Positions 1 through 6,487 of a DNA stretch of 37,701 nucleotides are shown here, piece after piece. Source of the stretch: a virus. Each line of letters opens with the position of its first letter. Position 1 is the stretch's first letter. The stretch covers positions 1 to 37,701 of IMG/VR virus record IMGVR_UViG_3300031707_000076; one strand, 5' to 3'. The notes beneath the pieces were generated by a model. It was not told the origin of the DNA and did no database searches. It worked only from the letters and a program-made list of their open reading frames with translations. The translations under genes were made by a program, and so were the position numbers.

Positions 1-132
1 TTTTTGGACCAAAATTTCAAAGCCTAGAATATTGGAAATATGTGCCAATATAACTAGTTGATCTTTTGTAAACGTCTTTGCATGCCTAATTTGAATTAGT
101 TCTAAAAATAAATTAGCTAGTTCATTGTTTGG
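1..132. repeat. Terminal direct repeat, left copy
   Basis: Bases 7-132 are identical to 37576-37701, and the T-run at 1-5 also matches; position 6 (G) differs from its partner 37575 (C). Such a repeat at contig ends indicates a circular or terminally redundant molecule assembled as a linear contig. The mismatch makes a Gln codon here and a Glu codon in the right copy. The repeat may be only assembly overlap rather than a physical terminal repeat. Confidence 0.85.
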
Positions 133-180
133 ATAATATAACTCTGTTCCGCAAATAATTCGTTTAGTTAGTTTTAACAT
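1..180 (-). CDS. Hypothetical protein, N-terminal 60 codons (gene split by window ends)
   Basis: Reading from ATG at 180-178 gives MLKLTKRIICGTELYYPNNE and then a helical stretch with no stop up to base 1. Joined to the right end, the same frame continues and stops at 37552, giving a 65-residue protein ending VEKIKEEK. The start overlaps the end of the upstream gene (164-418) by 17 bases, so the two are probably translationally coupled. No family was recognised; the protein is small, soluble and mostly helical in appearance. Confidence 0.7.
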   Translation of the reverse strand, partial: MLKLTKRIICGTELYYPNNELANLFLELIQIRHAKTFTKDQLVILAHISNILGFEILVQK

Positions 181-418
181 TTTTCTGTTCTTCTTTTATT
201 CTTGCTTCTTCATTTTCCCAAAACTGAGTTATCATTCTAACAGTGTCCTCTATAAACTCTTCTTTAGACTCTTTAAGCTCTACTAGCCTTATAACTGCCT
301 TAAGTAACGATATAACTAACAAATCTGCTAAACTTATCTTTTGCAGCTCACATATCTCAGTAATGATATCATCTTTCATTTGAAAACTTTCATTTTCCAA
401 CCTAGCCTCTTTATCCAT
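164..418 (-). CDS. Hypothetical protein, 84 aa
   Basis: The ATG at 418 is preceded on the minus strand by AAAAGGAAG, a good ribosome site. The protein is acidic and helical, with a short hydrophobic stretch (LADLLVISLLKAVIRLVELK, about residues 30-49) inside a charged protein, so it is more likely an amphipathic helical bundle than a membrane protein. It resembles in style the small protein at 3466-3732, which also follows a D/E/K-rich start and a central helical core, but I cannot prove homology. It is divergent from the terminase genes and coupled to the 65-residue gene across the ends. Function unknown. Confidence 0.7.
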   Translation of the reverse strand: MDKEARLENESFQMKDDIITEICELQKISLADLLVISLLKAVIRLVELKESKEEFIEDTVRMITQFWENEEARIKEEQKNVKTN

Positions 419-513
419 AAAACTTCCTTTTGCTCATAAGCATAAACGATTTTACATTTTACTTCTATCGAATATTTTAAAAGAATTTTTCTTATTTTAA
501 ATAAATCTTACTT

Positions 514-521
514 GCTATAAA
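514..521 (+). promoter_or_regulatory. Extended -10 promoter for the terminase genes
   Basis: TGCTATAAA (TG, one base, then TATAAA at 516-521) matches an extended -10 element about 45 bases before the preferred small-terminase start at 565. No clear -35 hexamer is visible. The rest of 419-537 is AT-rich divergent intergenic DNA. Confidence 0.4.
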
Positions 522-564
522 ATATTTAGATACTATTATGAAACTAGATAATGAGGTAATAATT

Positions 565-990
565 ATGGGCGGACCAATCGGAAATAAACATGCTTTAGGT
601 AATGATGGCGGTAGGCCGCTTGAATGGACCTTGGAAAAAATAAAAGATCTTATATCTAAACTCAATGAATGGGTTGCTAAAGAAGACTCACTTGTCCTTA
701 TGGAATTTTGTTGTGAAAATAAAGTAACAAATAGACAACTTCATTACTTAGTGGATAATAATGAGGAGTTTAGGGAAGCTTTATATTTTACGAAAGGTCA
801 ATTAGCTGTAAAATTAGGTCGTAGATTAAACAAACGTCAAGACTTACACCCAGCATTTTATCATCGCTATATACGATACTACGATCACCTTTTGCATGAG
901 TTCGAAAAAGAATGTAAACAAGTAGAATCTTCCATAACCGCTGACCAAATAGAATACAAATGGGCAGAAGATGGAGAAACCAAAGAATAG
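565..990 (+). CDS. terS: Terminase small subunit (gp3-like DNA-packaging protein)
   Basis: The frame is open from ATG 538, but I prefer ATG 565: it has GAGG nine bases upstream, and the product then begins MGGPIGNKHALGNDGGRP, the usual start of gp3-type packaging proteins; ATG 538 has no ribosome site. The 141-residue product has a helical central part that would include the DNA-binding helix-turn-helix, and an acidic tail. The family recognises viral DNA and feeds it to the large subunit at the portal. Its end overlaps the large-subunit start by 20 bases, consistent with coupled translation. Confidence rests on the N-terminal motif plus the position directly before terL. Confidence 0.8.
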   Translation: MGGPIGNKHALGNDGGRPLEWTLEKIKDLISKLNEWVAKEDSLVLMEFCCENKVTNRQLHYLVDNNEEFREALYFTKGQLAVKLGRRLNKRQDLHPAFYHRYIRYYDHLLHEFEKECKQVESSITADQIEYKWAEDGETKE

Positions 991-3469
991 CATTGTTGCT
1001 TCTTCTCCTTTTATCCCTCGTAAGTACCAAAGAGATTTTGTACAAGCGATGGAAAAAAAGAAGAGGGGAGTCCTTTGCTGGGCTAGACGACATGGAAAAG
1101 ATCTAGCTTGTTGGAATTTCCTAATCAAGAATGCTTGGGAAAAGAAGGGCGTCTATTACTATATATTTCCTGAATACTCTCAAGCTCGTAAAGCCCTTTG
1201 GGACTCCATTACTGAAGATGGTATAGCCTACGTCGATTTCGTTCCCAAAGTCATGATTTCTAAAAAATGGAATCATGAGATGAAGATATCTCTTCTCAAC
1301 GGTTCCATTATACAAGTTATAGGTTCTGACAACAGCGATGCCATTCGTGGTGGTAACCCTTGCGGTGTAGTCTTCTCAGAATATGCCTATCAGAACCCTA
1401 AGATATGGGAAATGATAGTAGACCCTATCCTTACCAAGAACGGAGGATGGGCAGTCTTTAATTCTTGTGTGATAGGGAATACACTAATTTTAACAGAAAA
1501 TGGGTTTGAGAGAATAAAACGTGACTTTCCATTAGGATATTCAGATATAGATGAAAAGATTTTTGGATTGGGTGGTTTTCACACAGCAGAAAAATATTAT
1601 CGTTCTATAAAAAGAGGTACGATCATAATTGAAACAATGCGAGGGTATAAAATTGAATGTACTCCAGAACATCCCTTATGGAATGGAAAAGAATGGATAA
1701 AAGCACAAAATTGGAAAGTCGGAAACTTTATTCCTATTCAAAGAAATCAACAAATATTCGGAAAAGAAATAAAATCGAATTGGAGATGTAAAAAAAGAAA
1801 AAGTTTCAAAGATAGTTGGTATAACATAAATGAGATTAATGAAGATTTTGCTTATTTTTTAGGATTGTATTTATCGGAAGGAAGTGTAAGAAAAAACGAA
1901 GTTACTATAACGAACTTCGATAAAGAAATAGTTGAATGTTTATCAACCAAATGGTTTGCATCGAACGACGGAATGGGACATAACAGGATTTTTTCTAAAG
2001 AATTGGCTGACTTCATATTTCAAAGCGGTTTAGGATTGGGAGCAAAAAATAAGACTATCCCAGACTTCATTTTACATCTTCCAAAAAAAGAATTAAGCGC
2101 TTTTTTAAGTGGATATTTTGACGGTGATGGAACTTCCTATAAAGGAAGAATTTCTTGTTGTTCAGCTTCTGAAAAGTTAATGCAAGATTTACAAGTTATT
2201 CTATTAAATTATGGCATTGTATCAACCAGAAAAAAAATCCTTACTCCACCAACAAAGAAAGTAAAAAAAAGTTGTATTTCTTGGAGATTAGAGTTAGATG
2301 GATACAATGCTTATTTATTTTATACTCAAATAGGATTTAAAATCCTACGAAAACAAGATAAAAAGGAAAATCTTATAGGAAAGGCAACAAAGTTTTGGAA
2401 TGATTTTTCTAATATATCTAAAAATAAAATTATTGAATTGGGGAAAAAAAGAAGTTGGTTAAAAAGACAGAACAATATCACATATTATACACTTAAAGAT
2501 TTATGCGGTAACGATATAGAATTAAAAAAGGTATTAACTGATAATTTTTACTGGGATAATATAAAAAGCATTACAAATGGTGAAGCAGAGGTATATGATT
2601 TTGTAATTCCCGAAACTAATTCCTTTTTCAGCAATGGTTTTGTTAGTCACAATACGCCTAATGGTAAAAATCATTTCTTCGATCTTTATTCCTATGCCCT
2701 TGCGAATTCTGAAGAATGGTTTGCATCAAAAATAACAGCTGAAGAGTCAAAACTGATTTCCAAAGAAGAGATCGAAAAAAAACTATCGCAAGGTTTTTCT
2801 GAAGATATCTTAAATCAAGAGTGGTTTTGCTCATTTGAATCCGGGGTTGTTGGTTCCTACTATGGTAAATATATAAAAAATATGGAAAAAGAGGGAAGGA
2901 TTTGTTACGTGCCTTACGACAAAAATCTTCTAGTTTATACTGCATGGGATCTTGGTTTCTCAGATGCTACATCTATTATATTCTATCAAAGAAGGGGTAA
3001 TGAGGTTCTTCTTATAGATTGCTATGAGAATCAAGGATACCACTTGTCTCATTACTTGGATCATTTGAGACAGAAAGATTATGCCTATGGAGGCCATTAT
3101 ATACCTTTTGACGGTAAGATGCACGATAGGACAGGAACTACTTTTCAAGATGTTGCAAGAGACCTAGGATACCAAATGACGGTACTTCCTAAGGAAAGAT
3201 CTATATTTGAGGGCATTGAAAGGGTGAGAGGTATGTTCCCTAGGTTTTTTATAGATAAGACTAAATGCGACTATCTAATGAAGTGTCTTATAGGATACCA
3301 CGCCGAATATGATGAGAAAGCTAAGGTGTATAAAGATGTACCTAAGCATGACTGGACTTCCCATTTAAGTGACGCATTACGCTATATGACCATGGCTATC
3401 AACCAGTTCACAACAACATCTATGTCCAAAGAAAAACTTGATGAGCTTAAGAAAGAGTTCCAATTTTAA
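971..3469 (+). CDS. terL: Terminase large subunit precursor with in-frame intein
   Basis: The precursor has 832 residues; removing the intein (residues 166-561) leaves a 436-residue packaging motor, normal for the family. The N-terminal ATPase shows a Walker A-like ARRHGKD (38-44) and a Walker B-like GVVFSEY (132-138) with Ser-Glu in place of the usual Asp-Glu. The C-extein begins TPNGKNHFF, so the joined text FNSTPNG is the ATPase coupling motif. The RNase H-like nuclease follows, with Asp660 in TAWDLGFSD and Asp801 in HLSDALRY as likely metal ligands. It overlaps terS by 20 bases, and its stop overlaps the convergent 3466-3732 gene by 4 bases. Confidence 0.93.
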   Translation: MEKPKNSIVASSPFIPRKYQRDFVQAMEKKKRGVLCWARRHGKDLACWNFLIKNAWEKKGVYYYIFPEYSQARKALWDSITEDGIAYVDFVPKVMISKKWNHEMKISLLNGSIIQVIGSDNSDAIRGGNPCGVVFSEYAYQNPKIWEMIVDPILTKNGGWAVFNSCVIGNTLILTENGFERIKRDFPLGYSDIDEKIFGLGGFHTAEKYYRSIKRGTIIIETMRGYKIECTPEHPLWNGKEWIKAQNWKVGNFIPIQRNQQIFGKEIKSNWRCKKRKSFKDSWYNINEINEDFAYFLGLYLSEGSVRKNEVTITNFDKEIVECLSTKWFASNDGMGHNRIFSKELADFIFQSGLGLGAKNKTIPDFILHLPKKELSAFLSGYFDGDGTSYKGRISCCSASEKLMQDLQVILLNYGIVSTRKKILTPPTKKVKKSCISWRLELDGYNAYLFYTQIGFKILRKQDKKENLIGKATKFWNDFSNISKNKIIELGKKRSWLKRQNNITYYTLKDLCGNDIELKKVLTDNFYWDNIKSITNGEAEVYDFVIPETNSFFSNGFVSHNTPNGKNHFFDLYSYALANSEEWFASKITAEESKLISKEEIEKKLSQGFSEDILNQEWFCSFESGVVGSYYGKYIKNMEKEGRICYVPYDKNLLVYTAWDLGFSDATSIIFYQRRGNEVLLIDCYENQGYHLSHYLDHLRQKDYAYGGHYIPFDGKMHDRTGTTFQDVARDLGYQMTVLPKERSIFEGIERVRGMFPRFFIDKTKCDYLMKCLIGYHAEYDEKAKVYKDVPKHDWTSHLSDALRYMTMAINQFTTTSMSKEKLDELKKEFQF
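1466..2653 (+). mobile_element. Intein with LAGLIDADG homing endonuclease inside TerL
   Basis: The element covers 396 residues, Cys166 to Asn561 of the precursor. Splicing features are all present: Cys1 (start CVIGNTLI), block B TPEHP with its histidine (residue 234), a C-terminal VYDFVIPETNSFFSNG segment ending His-Asn, and Thr562 as the +1 nucleophile. The central part carries two endonuclease motifs, FLGLYLSEG (297-304) and FLSGYFDGDG (378-387), with acidic residues in both. This is what a bifunctional class 1 intein looks like, so splicing and homing activity are both plausible. It is inserted at the ATPase coupling motif, a highly conserved site typical of intein targets. Confidence 0.92.
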
Positions 3470-3732
3470 AAAGTCTTATCCACATATTCTGTGAATATAT
3501 CTTTTATAGCATCTTTTTCAAAGTTTAATTCTATCATAGTATTAGTGCATATGGCTAAACATACTTCAGCAAATAAACCCTTATCTATAGTACTATTATC
3601 TCTTATGTTTATTAACTCTTTAGTTATGGAAAGAAGGTTGTAGATTTTTTCTTCTGGTTTATTTTCTTGGATCTTCACAATCATATCTGTTATGGCATAT
3701 AGATCATCTGAGAAGTCATCTTCTTTCTTCAT
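3466..3732 (-). CDS. Hypothetical acidic helical protein, 88 aa
   Basis: ATG at 3732 is preceded by GGGAG at seven-base spacing. The product is acidic at the N-terminus (MKKEDDFSDDLY) and then helical, with two cysteines in the middle. Its end overlaps terL by four bases on the opposite strand. The upstream neighbour on the same strand is a 49-residue membrane protein, 40 bases away. No known family recognised. Confidence 0.65.
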   Translation of the reverse strand: MKKEDDFSDDLYAITDMIVKIQENKPEEKIYNLLSITKELINIRDNSTIDKGLFAEVCLAICTNTMIELNFEKDAIKDIFTEYVDKTF

Positions 3733-3772
3733 GGTTTCTCCCTAGTTATGAGCAATCTGCCATGAAAATCTT

Positions 3773-3922
3773 TTACAGTAAACAAATTTTGAGGATTAGA
3801 TAGATTATATAAATAAAAATTGAAATTAAGATTATATTTGTTTGTGCAATTACAAACCCTGAAATATATGGTATGATAATTGGAGATATTACTTCTATTG
3901 TTGATAATATTAATGTTGTCAA
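3773..3922 (-). CDS. Putative small membrane protein, 49 aa, TTG start
   Basis: AAGGAG lies five bases before a TTG at 3922-3920, opening 49 codons ending at TAA 3775-3773. The product is almost wholly hydrophobic, with two likely membrane helices (about 4-22 and 27-47) separated by a short AQTN turn. It would be co-transcribed with the 3466-3732 gene. The case rests on the ribosome site, the hydrophobic pattern and the otherwise empty 300-base gap; the non-ATG start and high AT content keep confidence modest. The remainder of the gap (3923-4034) holds only AT-rich divergent promoter-like DNA, with TATACT at 4008-4013 before the next plus-strand gene. Confidence 0.42.
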   Translation of the reverse strand: MTTLILSTIEVISPIIIPYISGFVIAQTNIILISIFIYIIYLILKICLL

Positions 3923-4034
3923 TATTACTCCTTAAAATATTTGTAAGTTATTATTTTAGCTAGTAGTAGGAAATATTTCAATAGATTTTTTATAGAACTT
4001 TCGGCAATATACTTTCACAAAAAAAGGAGTTTTT

Positions 4035-4313
4035 ATGGCAGTTTTGTCAAAAGGTGTTGAAAGTCTAAGCAGTCCTTACTGGCTTATAGAGTTGACTGAT
4101 ATTATCCGAACAGACAGTGGAAGGAAAGTTACGAAGGTTTTTGATCGGATTTTAGATGAAATTGCAAACAATAATGAGGAAATTAGAAAGTTAGTAAGAG
4201 CGACAGTTTCCCTTTGTTTTGTAAACGACAAAAGAAATTTTGCCATGTCTTATTTAATAAAATATAAAAGTTGTTTTACATCTAAGGAAAGGGACGCATA
4301 CATTAGAGATTAG
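4035..4313 (+). CDS. Hypothetical protein, 92 aa
   Basis: The ATG follows a strong AAAAAAAGGAG site and a TATACT -10-like hexamer at 4008-4013. The product is a soluble, probably all-helical basic protein; the stretch DRILDEIANNNEEIRKLVRA looks like an amphipathic helix. It is the only plus-strand gene between the terminase and portal modules, isolated among minus-strand accessory genes, so it is probably transcribed on its own. No family recognised. Confidence 0.65.
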   Translation: MAVLSKGVESLSSPYWLIELTDIIRTDSGRKVTKVFDRILDEIANNNEEIRKLVRATVSLCFVNDKRNFAMSYLIKYKSCFTSKERDAYIRD

Positions 4314-4339
4314 AAAGCAAACAAAATTTAAGAAGGACT

Positions 4340-4657
4340 CTAGTTTCTATATTCTACTTGTTTGGATCTTCTTGTTTCCCAAGCTTTCTTTGCAGCATCG
4401 CTTCTTGATAAACCAACCATAGGAAGTTCCATTTGCGGTCTAACATCATTACCCAATAGGATGCGTTCCTTTAGTTCATCCAAGGTTCTTTTGGTATCTG
4501 AAAGTTCTTTTCTCATTTCTTGTTTAAATTCTATTAATTCTTTCTCCATTGATTCTATTTTATTTGGCAATCTGTTGGATCTTAAAATAACAAAAACAAA
4601 ACCTATAAAACTAGATAAATAGATCGCTAGTAAAAATATTTCTTTATCAATTAACAT
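4340..4657 (-). CDS. Membrane-anchored coiled-coil protein, 105 aa
   Basis: Residues 7-26 (IFLLAIYLSSFIGFVFVILR) form one membrane helix, followed by a heptad-like charged region (about 34-70) that should form a coiled coil, and a basic tail with AAKKAWETRR. The start has its ribosome site inside the last codons of the upstream DUF551 gene (CCA AAG GAG TAA C ATG). It has the same plan as the other array members (short N-terminal anchor, cytoplasmic coiled coil) but lacks the FHGRLC peptide. It is the last gene of the minus-strand array starting at 6209. Confidence 0.7.
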   Translation of the reverse strand: MLIDKEIFLLAIYLSSFIGFVFVILRSNRLPNKIESMEKELIEFKQEMRKELSDTKRTLDELKERILLGNDVRPQMELPMVGLSRSDAAKKAWETRRSKQVEYRN

Positions 4658-4658
4658 G

Positions 4659-4916
4659 TTACTCCTTTGGTAATTCTGGTAAAGGCATCCAATGGGTGAT
4701 TAATTTTATTGTGTCGAATTTTGTATCCTTTGCAAATGTTACTCTACTTTCACCGCCACAATAATAGCAACGCTCCCATCCGCCAACTCTTCCTGCTTCT
4801 TTATCCATTATTCCTTCCCCAAAAGTAGCTCGGTCTATTCCTTCTGAAGTATGCACTAGAATTTGAAGTCCTTTTTTGTCTTCGGGCAACCTATCTTTTA
4901 CAGAGATCCATTTCAT
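4659..4916 (-). CDS. DUF551 family protein, 85 aa
   Basis: The product begins MKWISVKDRLPE and ends ITHWMPLPELPKE, the two halves of the DUF551 signature seen in many phage and prophage small proteins of unknown function. A CYYCGGE segment in the middle could bind metal, but no second pair of ligands is evident. An upstream in-frame ATG (4979) would add 21 unrelated residues; 4916 is preferred because it starts the family motif and has AAAGGAATGAT just before it. It overlaps the start region of 4340-4657 through a shared ribosome site. Function is unknown for the family. Confidence 0.8.
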   Translation of the reverse strand: MKWISVKDRLPEDKKGLQILVHTSEGIDRATFGEGIMDKEAGRVGGWERCYYCGGESRVTFAKDTKFDTIKLITHWMPLPELPKE

Positions 4917-4917
4917 A

Positions 4918-5088
4918 TCATTCCTTTGGTGGTTTAGGTAATGGCATCCAATATATATAGAACGTTGGAAACGAGTCATTATCTGGATTGCTATCTATAC
5001 GTTCCCTGATTTCGATATATTCTCCATCCCAACAAAGAACCCGTTCGAATACTTCTGGCAACCTATCTTTTACTGAGATCCATTCCAT
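4918..5088 (-). CDS. Second, shorter DUF551 protein, 56 aa
   Basis: ATG at 5088 with GGAG eight bases upstream opens 56 codons: start MEWISVKDRLPE, end YIYWMPLPKPPKE. It is a clear paralogue of the next gene (4659-4916), sharing both signature ends but with a shorter middle lacking the Cys pair. The last codons (CCA AAG GAA TGA T ATG) carry the ribosome site of that next gene. Side-by-side DUF551 copies of different length suggest duplication and divergence. Confidence 0.75.
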   Translation of the reverse strand: MEWISVKDRLPEVFERVLCWDGEYIEIRERIDSNPDNDSFPTFYIYWMPLPKPPKE

Positions 5089-5117
5089 CTTTTACTCCAG
5101 TGAAGAGTTTTCGGACT

Positions 5118-5312
5118 CTATTTTCTCTTCTCTTCTATAGAACATAACTTGTTATGAAAATCCTGCATTTCTAGATGAATTGCATGGGTTAGATCTCTTA
5201 TTGCATCAATCTTAGCATCTAGATGTCTTATGTCTGATCGAGATTCTGTACGGTTCCAGATAAACAATCCTGCGATTGTAATTAAGACAACTAGTAACTC
5301 TAAAAAACCCAT
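5118..5312 (-). CDS. FHGRLC-family small membrane protein, copy 1 (64 aa)
   Basis: The N-terminal membrane helix (about residues 3-18) runs into WNRTESRSDIRHLDAK, a short charged helix, and a diverged family end DFHNKLCSIEEKRK. Layout and junction with the neighbouring copies show it is a paralogue. A GGAGGAG ribosome site lies after the upstream stop. The predicted form is a single-pass protein with a helical soluble tail; the orientation, with Arg-rich residues after the helix, suggests the tail is cytoplasmic. Function unknown; anchored coiled coils of this size in phages can be holin partners, exclusion factors or simple accessory proteins, and nothing here decides between them. Confidence 0.72.
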   Translation of the reverse strand: MGFLELLVVLITIAGLFIWNRTESRSDIRHLDAKIDAIRDLTHAIHLEMQDFHNKLCSIEEKRK

Positions 5313-5321
5313 AACTCCTCC

Positions 5322-5531
5322 TTATGATTTTCTCTTCTCTTCGATAGCGCAAAGCCTACCATGGAAATCTTTAATTTCATCTTTAATAGCATCTAAAATA
5401 GCTGCGGTTCTCGCTTCTCTTGCATCATTTCTCGCTTCCATATGCCTATAGTCTGCTCTTGATTCGGTTCTATTCCAGAAGAATAGTCCTGCTATCGTTA
5501 CCATCAAGATGATAAATTGTATCCATTCCAT
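5322..5531 (-). CDS. FHGRLC-family small membrane protein, copy 2 (69 aa)
   Basis: Start MEWIQF, membrane helix to about residue 19, then FFWNRTESRADYRHMEAR, a charged helix containing a small duplication (NDAREARTAAILDAIK), and the family end FHGRLCAIEEKRKS. The SD sequence sits in the KRK-stop codons of the upstream copy. Compared with copy 3, the shared end peptide is encoded by mostly different synonymous codons, so the protein sequence is what is being kept. Confidence 0.75.
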   Translation of the reverse strand: MEWIQFIILMVTIAGLFFWNRTESRADYRHMEARNDAREARTAAILDAIKDEIKDFHGRLCAIEEKRKS

Positions 5532-5532
5532 A

Positions 5533-5730
5533 TTATTTCCTTTTCTCCTCTATGGCGCATAATCTTCCGTGGAAATCTTTCATCTCTTCACGTATTGCAT
5601 TAAGGATAGCATCCGTCCTGGCTTCCATGTGTCTATAGTCTGCTCTAGATTCAGTCCTATTCCAAAAGAACAGTGGAATAATCAATGCAGCGTTTCCTAG
5701 TATAACTCCTAAAACTGTAGTCCATTCCAT
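5533..5730 (-). CDS. FHGRLC-family small membrane protein, copy 3 (65 aa)
   Basis: I start it at ATG 5730 (MEWTTVLGVILG); an upstream ATG at 5790 only reads back through the previous gene. The membrane helix is about residues 6-22, then FFWNRTESRADYRHMEAR, TDAILNAIREEMK and the end DFHGRLCAIEEKRK. A 26-base stretch spanning its start and the end of copy 4 (5721-5746) is repeated exactly at the copy 2/copy 3 junction (5522-5547). Confidence 0.78.
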   Translation of the reverse strand: MEWTTVLGVILGNAALIIPLFFWNRTESRADYRHMEARTDAILNAIREEMKDFHGRLCAIEEKRK

Positions 5731-5731
5731 A

Positions 5732-5983
5732 TTATTTCCTTTTCTCTTCGATAGCACATAGTCTACCATGGAAGTCTTTAATTTCCTCACGTATTGCGTT
5801 AAGACTAGTCTGCATTGTAGTCTCTAGACTTCTGCAAATATTTAATAAATCTTTCCGATCTTCTCTTTGAGTATTTTGAAGTTCTCTTCTGTCAGCATTT
5901 GCTTCTGATCTCATCCAAAAGAATATTGGAAGAAATAATGCAGCATTTCCAATTATAATTCCTAATACTATAGTCCAATCCAT
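5732..5983 (-). CDS. FHGRLC-family small membrane protein, copy 4 (83 aa)
   Basis: Start MDWTIVLGIIIG with one membrane helix (about 5-23), a longer charged linker (RSEANADRRELQNTQREDRK), and the unchanged family end IKDFHGRLCAIEEKRK. The linker differs completely from copies 2 and 3, while the helix (IIGNAALFLPIFFW) matches copy 3 (ILGNAALIIPLFFW). Thus ends are conserved and the middle varies. The ribosome site AAGGAGAAATGAT overlaps the stop of the upstream gene. Confidence 0.75.
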   Translation of the reverse strand: MDWTIVLGIIIGNAALFLPIFFWMRSEANADRRELQNTQREDRKDLLNICRSLETTMQTSLNAIREEIKDFHGRLCAIEEKRK

Positions 5984-5984
5984 A

Positions 5985-6209
5985 TCATTTCTCCTTTTTT
6001 CTTGTTATGTTATTCGGAAGTTCTATTTTACACCAATGAGTAATTTCGATAGGAAATCTATAATTTTCTTGTGACATGTATCGATACCAGCACTTTGATT
6101 GATCGTCATAAGTAGCCATTACTACTTCCACTGCACTATGTTTAATATTTATAGCTAAAATAATTAACCATGGTGGAGGTAATCTATGTTCAACCTCTAT
6201 CCATTCCAT
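5985..6209 (-). CDS. DUF551-like protein, 74 aa, first gene of the array
   Basis: Start MEWIEVEHRLPPP and a later EITHW match the two ends of the DUF551 pattern, with a divergent middle. The ATG at 6209 has AGGTGAGTT before it and lies about 18 bases from a good minus-strand -10 element. Its end, RKKEK-stop, encodes the ribosome site for the next gene. As the promoter-proximal gene it should be the most strongly expressed of the 6209-to-4340 operon. Confidence 0.7.
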   Translation of the reverse strand: MEWIEVEHRLPPPWLIILAINIKHSAVEVVMATYDDQSKCWYRYMSQENYRFPIEITHWCKIELPNNITRKKEK

Positions 6210-6226
6210 AACTCACCTATTTACCT

Positions 6227-6255
6227 ATTATGCTACAAGATCGGAGAATAATCAA
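6227..6255 (-). promoter_or_regulatory. Promoter of the minus-strand small-protein array
   Basis: On the minus strand TTGATT (6255-6250), a 17-base spacer and CATAAT (6232-6227) form a good sigma-70-type promoter, with the expected start a few bases before the 6209 gene. Confidence 0.55.
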
Positions 6256-6291
6256 CAACCGATGCCTTTGCGGGCGTGCGCAAAATGGTTG
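6256..6291. other. GC-rich compound hairpin upstream of the portal gene
   Basis: TTTGCG (6267-6272) pairs with CGCAAA (6279-6284) around the loop GGCGTG, and the flanks CAACC (6256-6260) and GGTTG (6287-6291) also pair. This GC-rich hairpin stands out in AT-rich surroundings. It could be a terminator-like element, or part of a packaging or replication site; there is no U-tract. Confidence 0.5.
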
Positions 6292-6293
6292 AA

Positions 6294-6359
6294 CTACCAA
6301 ATTGGTAGGTTTTGGTAGCAAATTGGTAGCAATAATCTCACCGTCTCACCAGTCTCACC
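6294..6359. repeat. Iteron-like cluster: TTGGTAG and TCTCACC repeats
   Basis: CTACCAA at 6294 faces TTGGTAG at 6302 as a 15-base palindrome; TTGGTAG repeats at 6312 and 6323. It is followed at once by TCTCACC at 6336, 6344 and 6353. Two short repeat families in 66 bases of non-coding DNA between divergent operons look like a protein-binding array: operator, origin iterons or packaging-recognition site. The rest of the gap (6360-6487) is AT-rich, with a GTTGA-AG-TCAAC palindrome at 6459-6470. Confidence 0.65.
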
Positions 6360-6487
6360 TAAAAAATAACTTGTAAACTTTTCTTACCAGTTTAAAAAAT
6401 TCAATTAAAAACTTACCTAATTAAAATAATAATTGAAGAATAAATAACTTATTATTAGGTTGAAGTCAACGGGATTGAACTAAATAT

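Noticed and set aside
538-564. Upstream start for the small terminase
   Set aside because: It lacks a ribosome site and places nine extra residues before the conserved MGGPIGNK start.
6294-6359. CRISPR-like short repeats
   Set aside because: Repeats are 7 bases with 1-5 base gaps, far too short for CRISPR; an iteron or operator array fits better.
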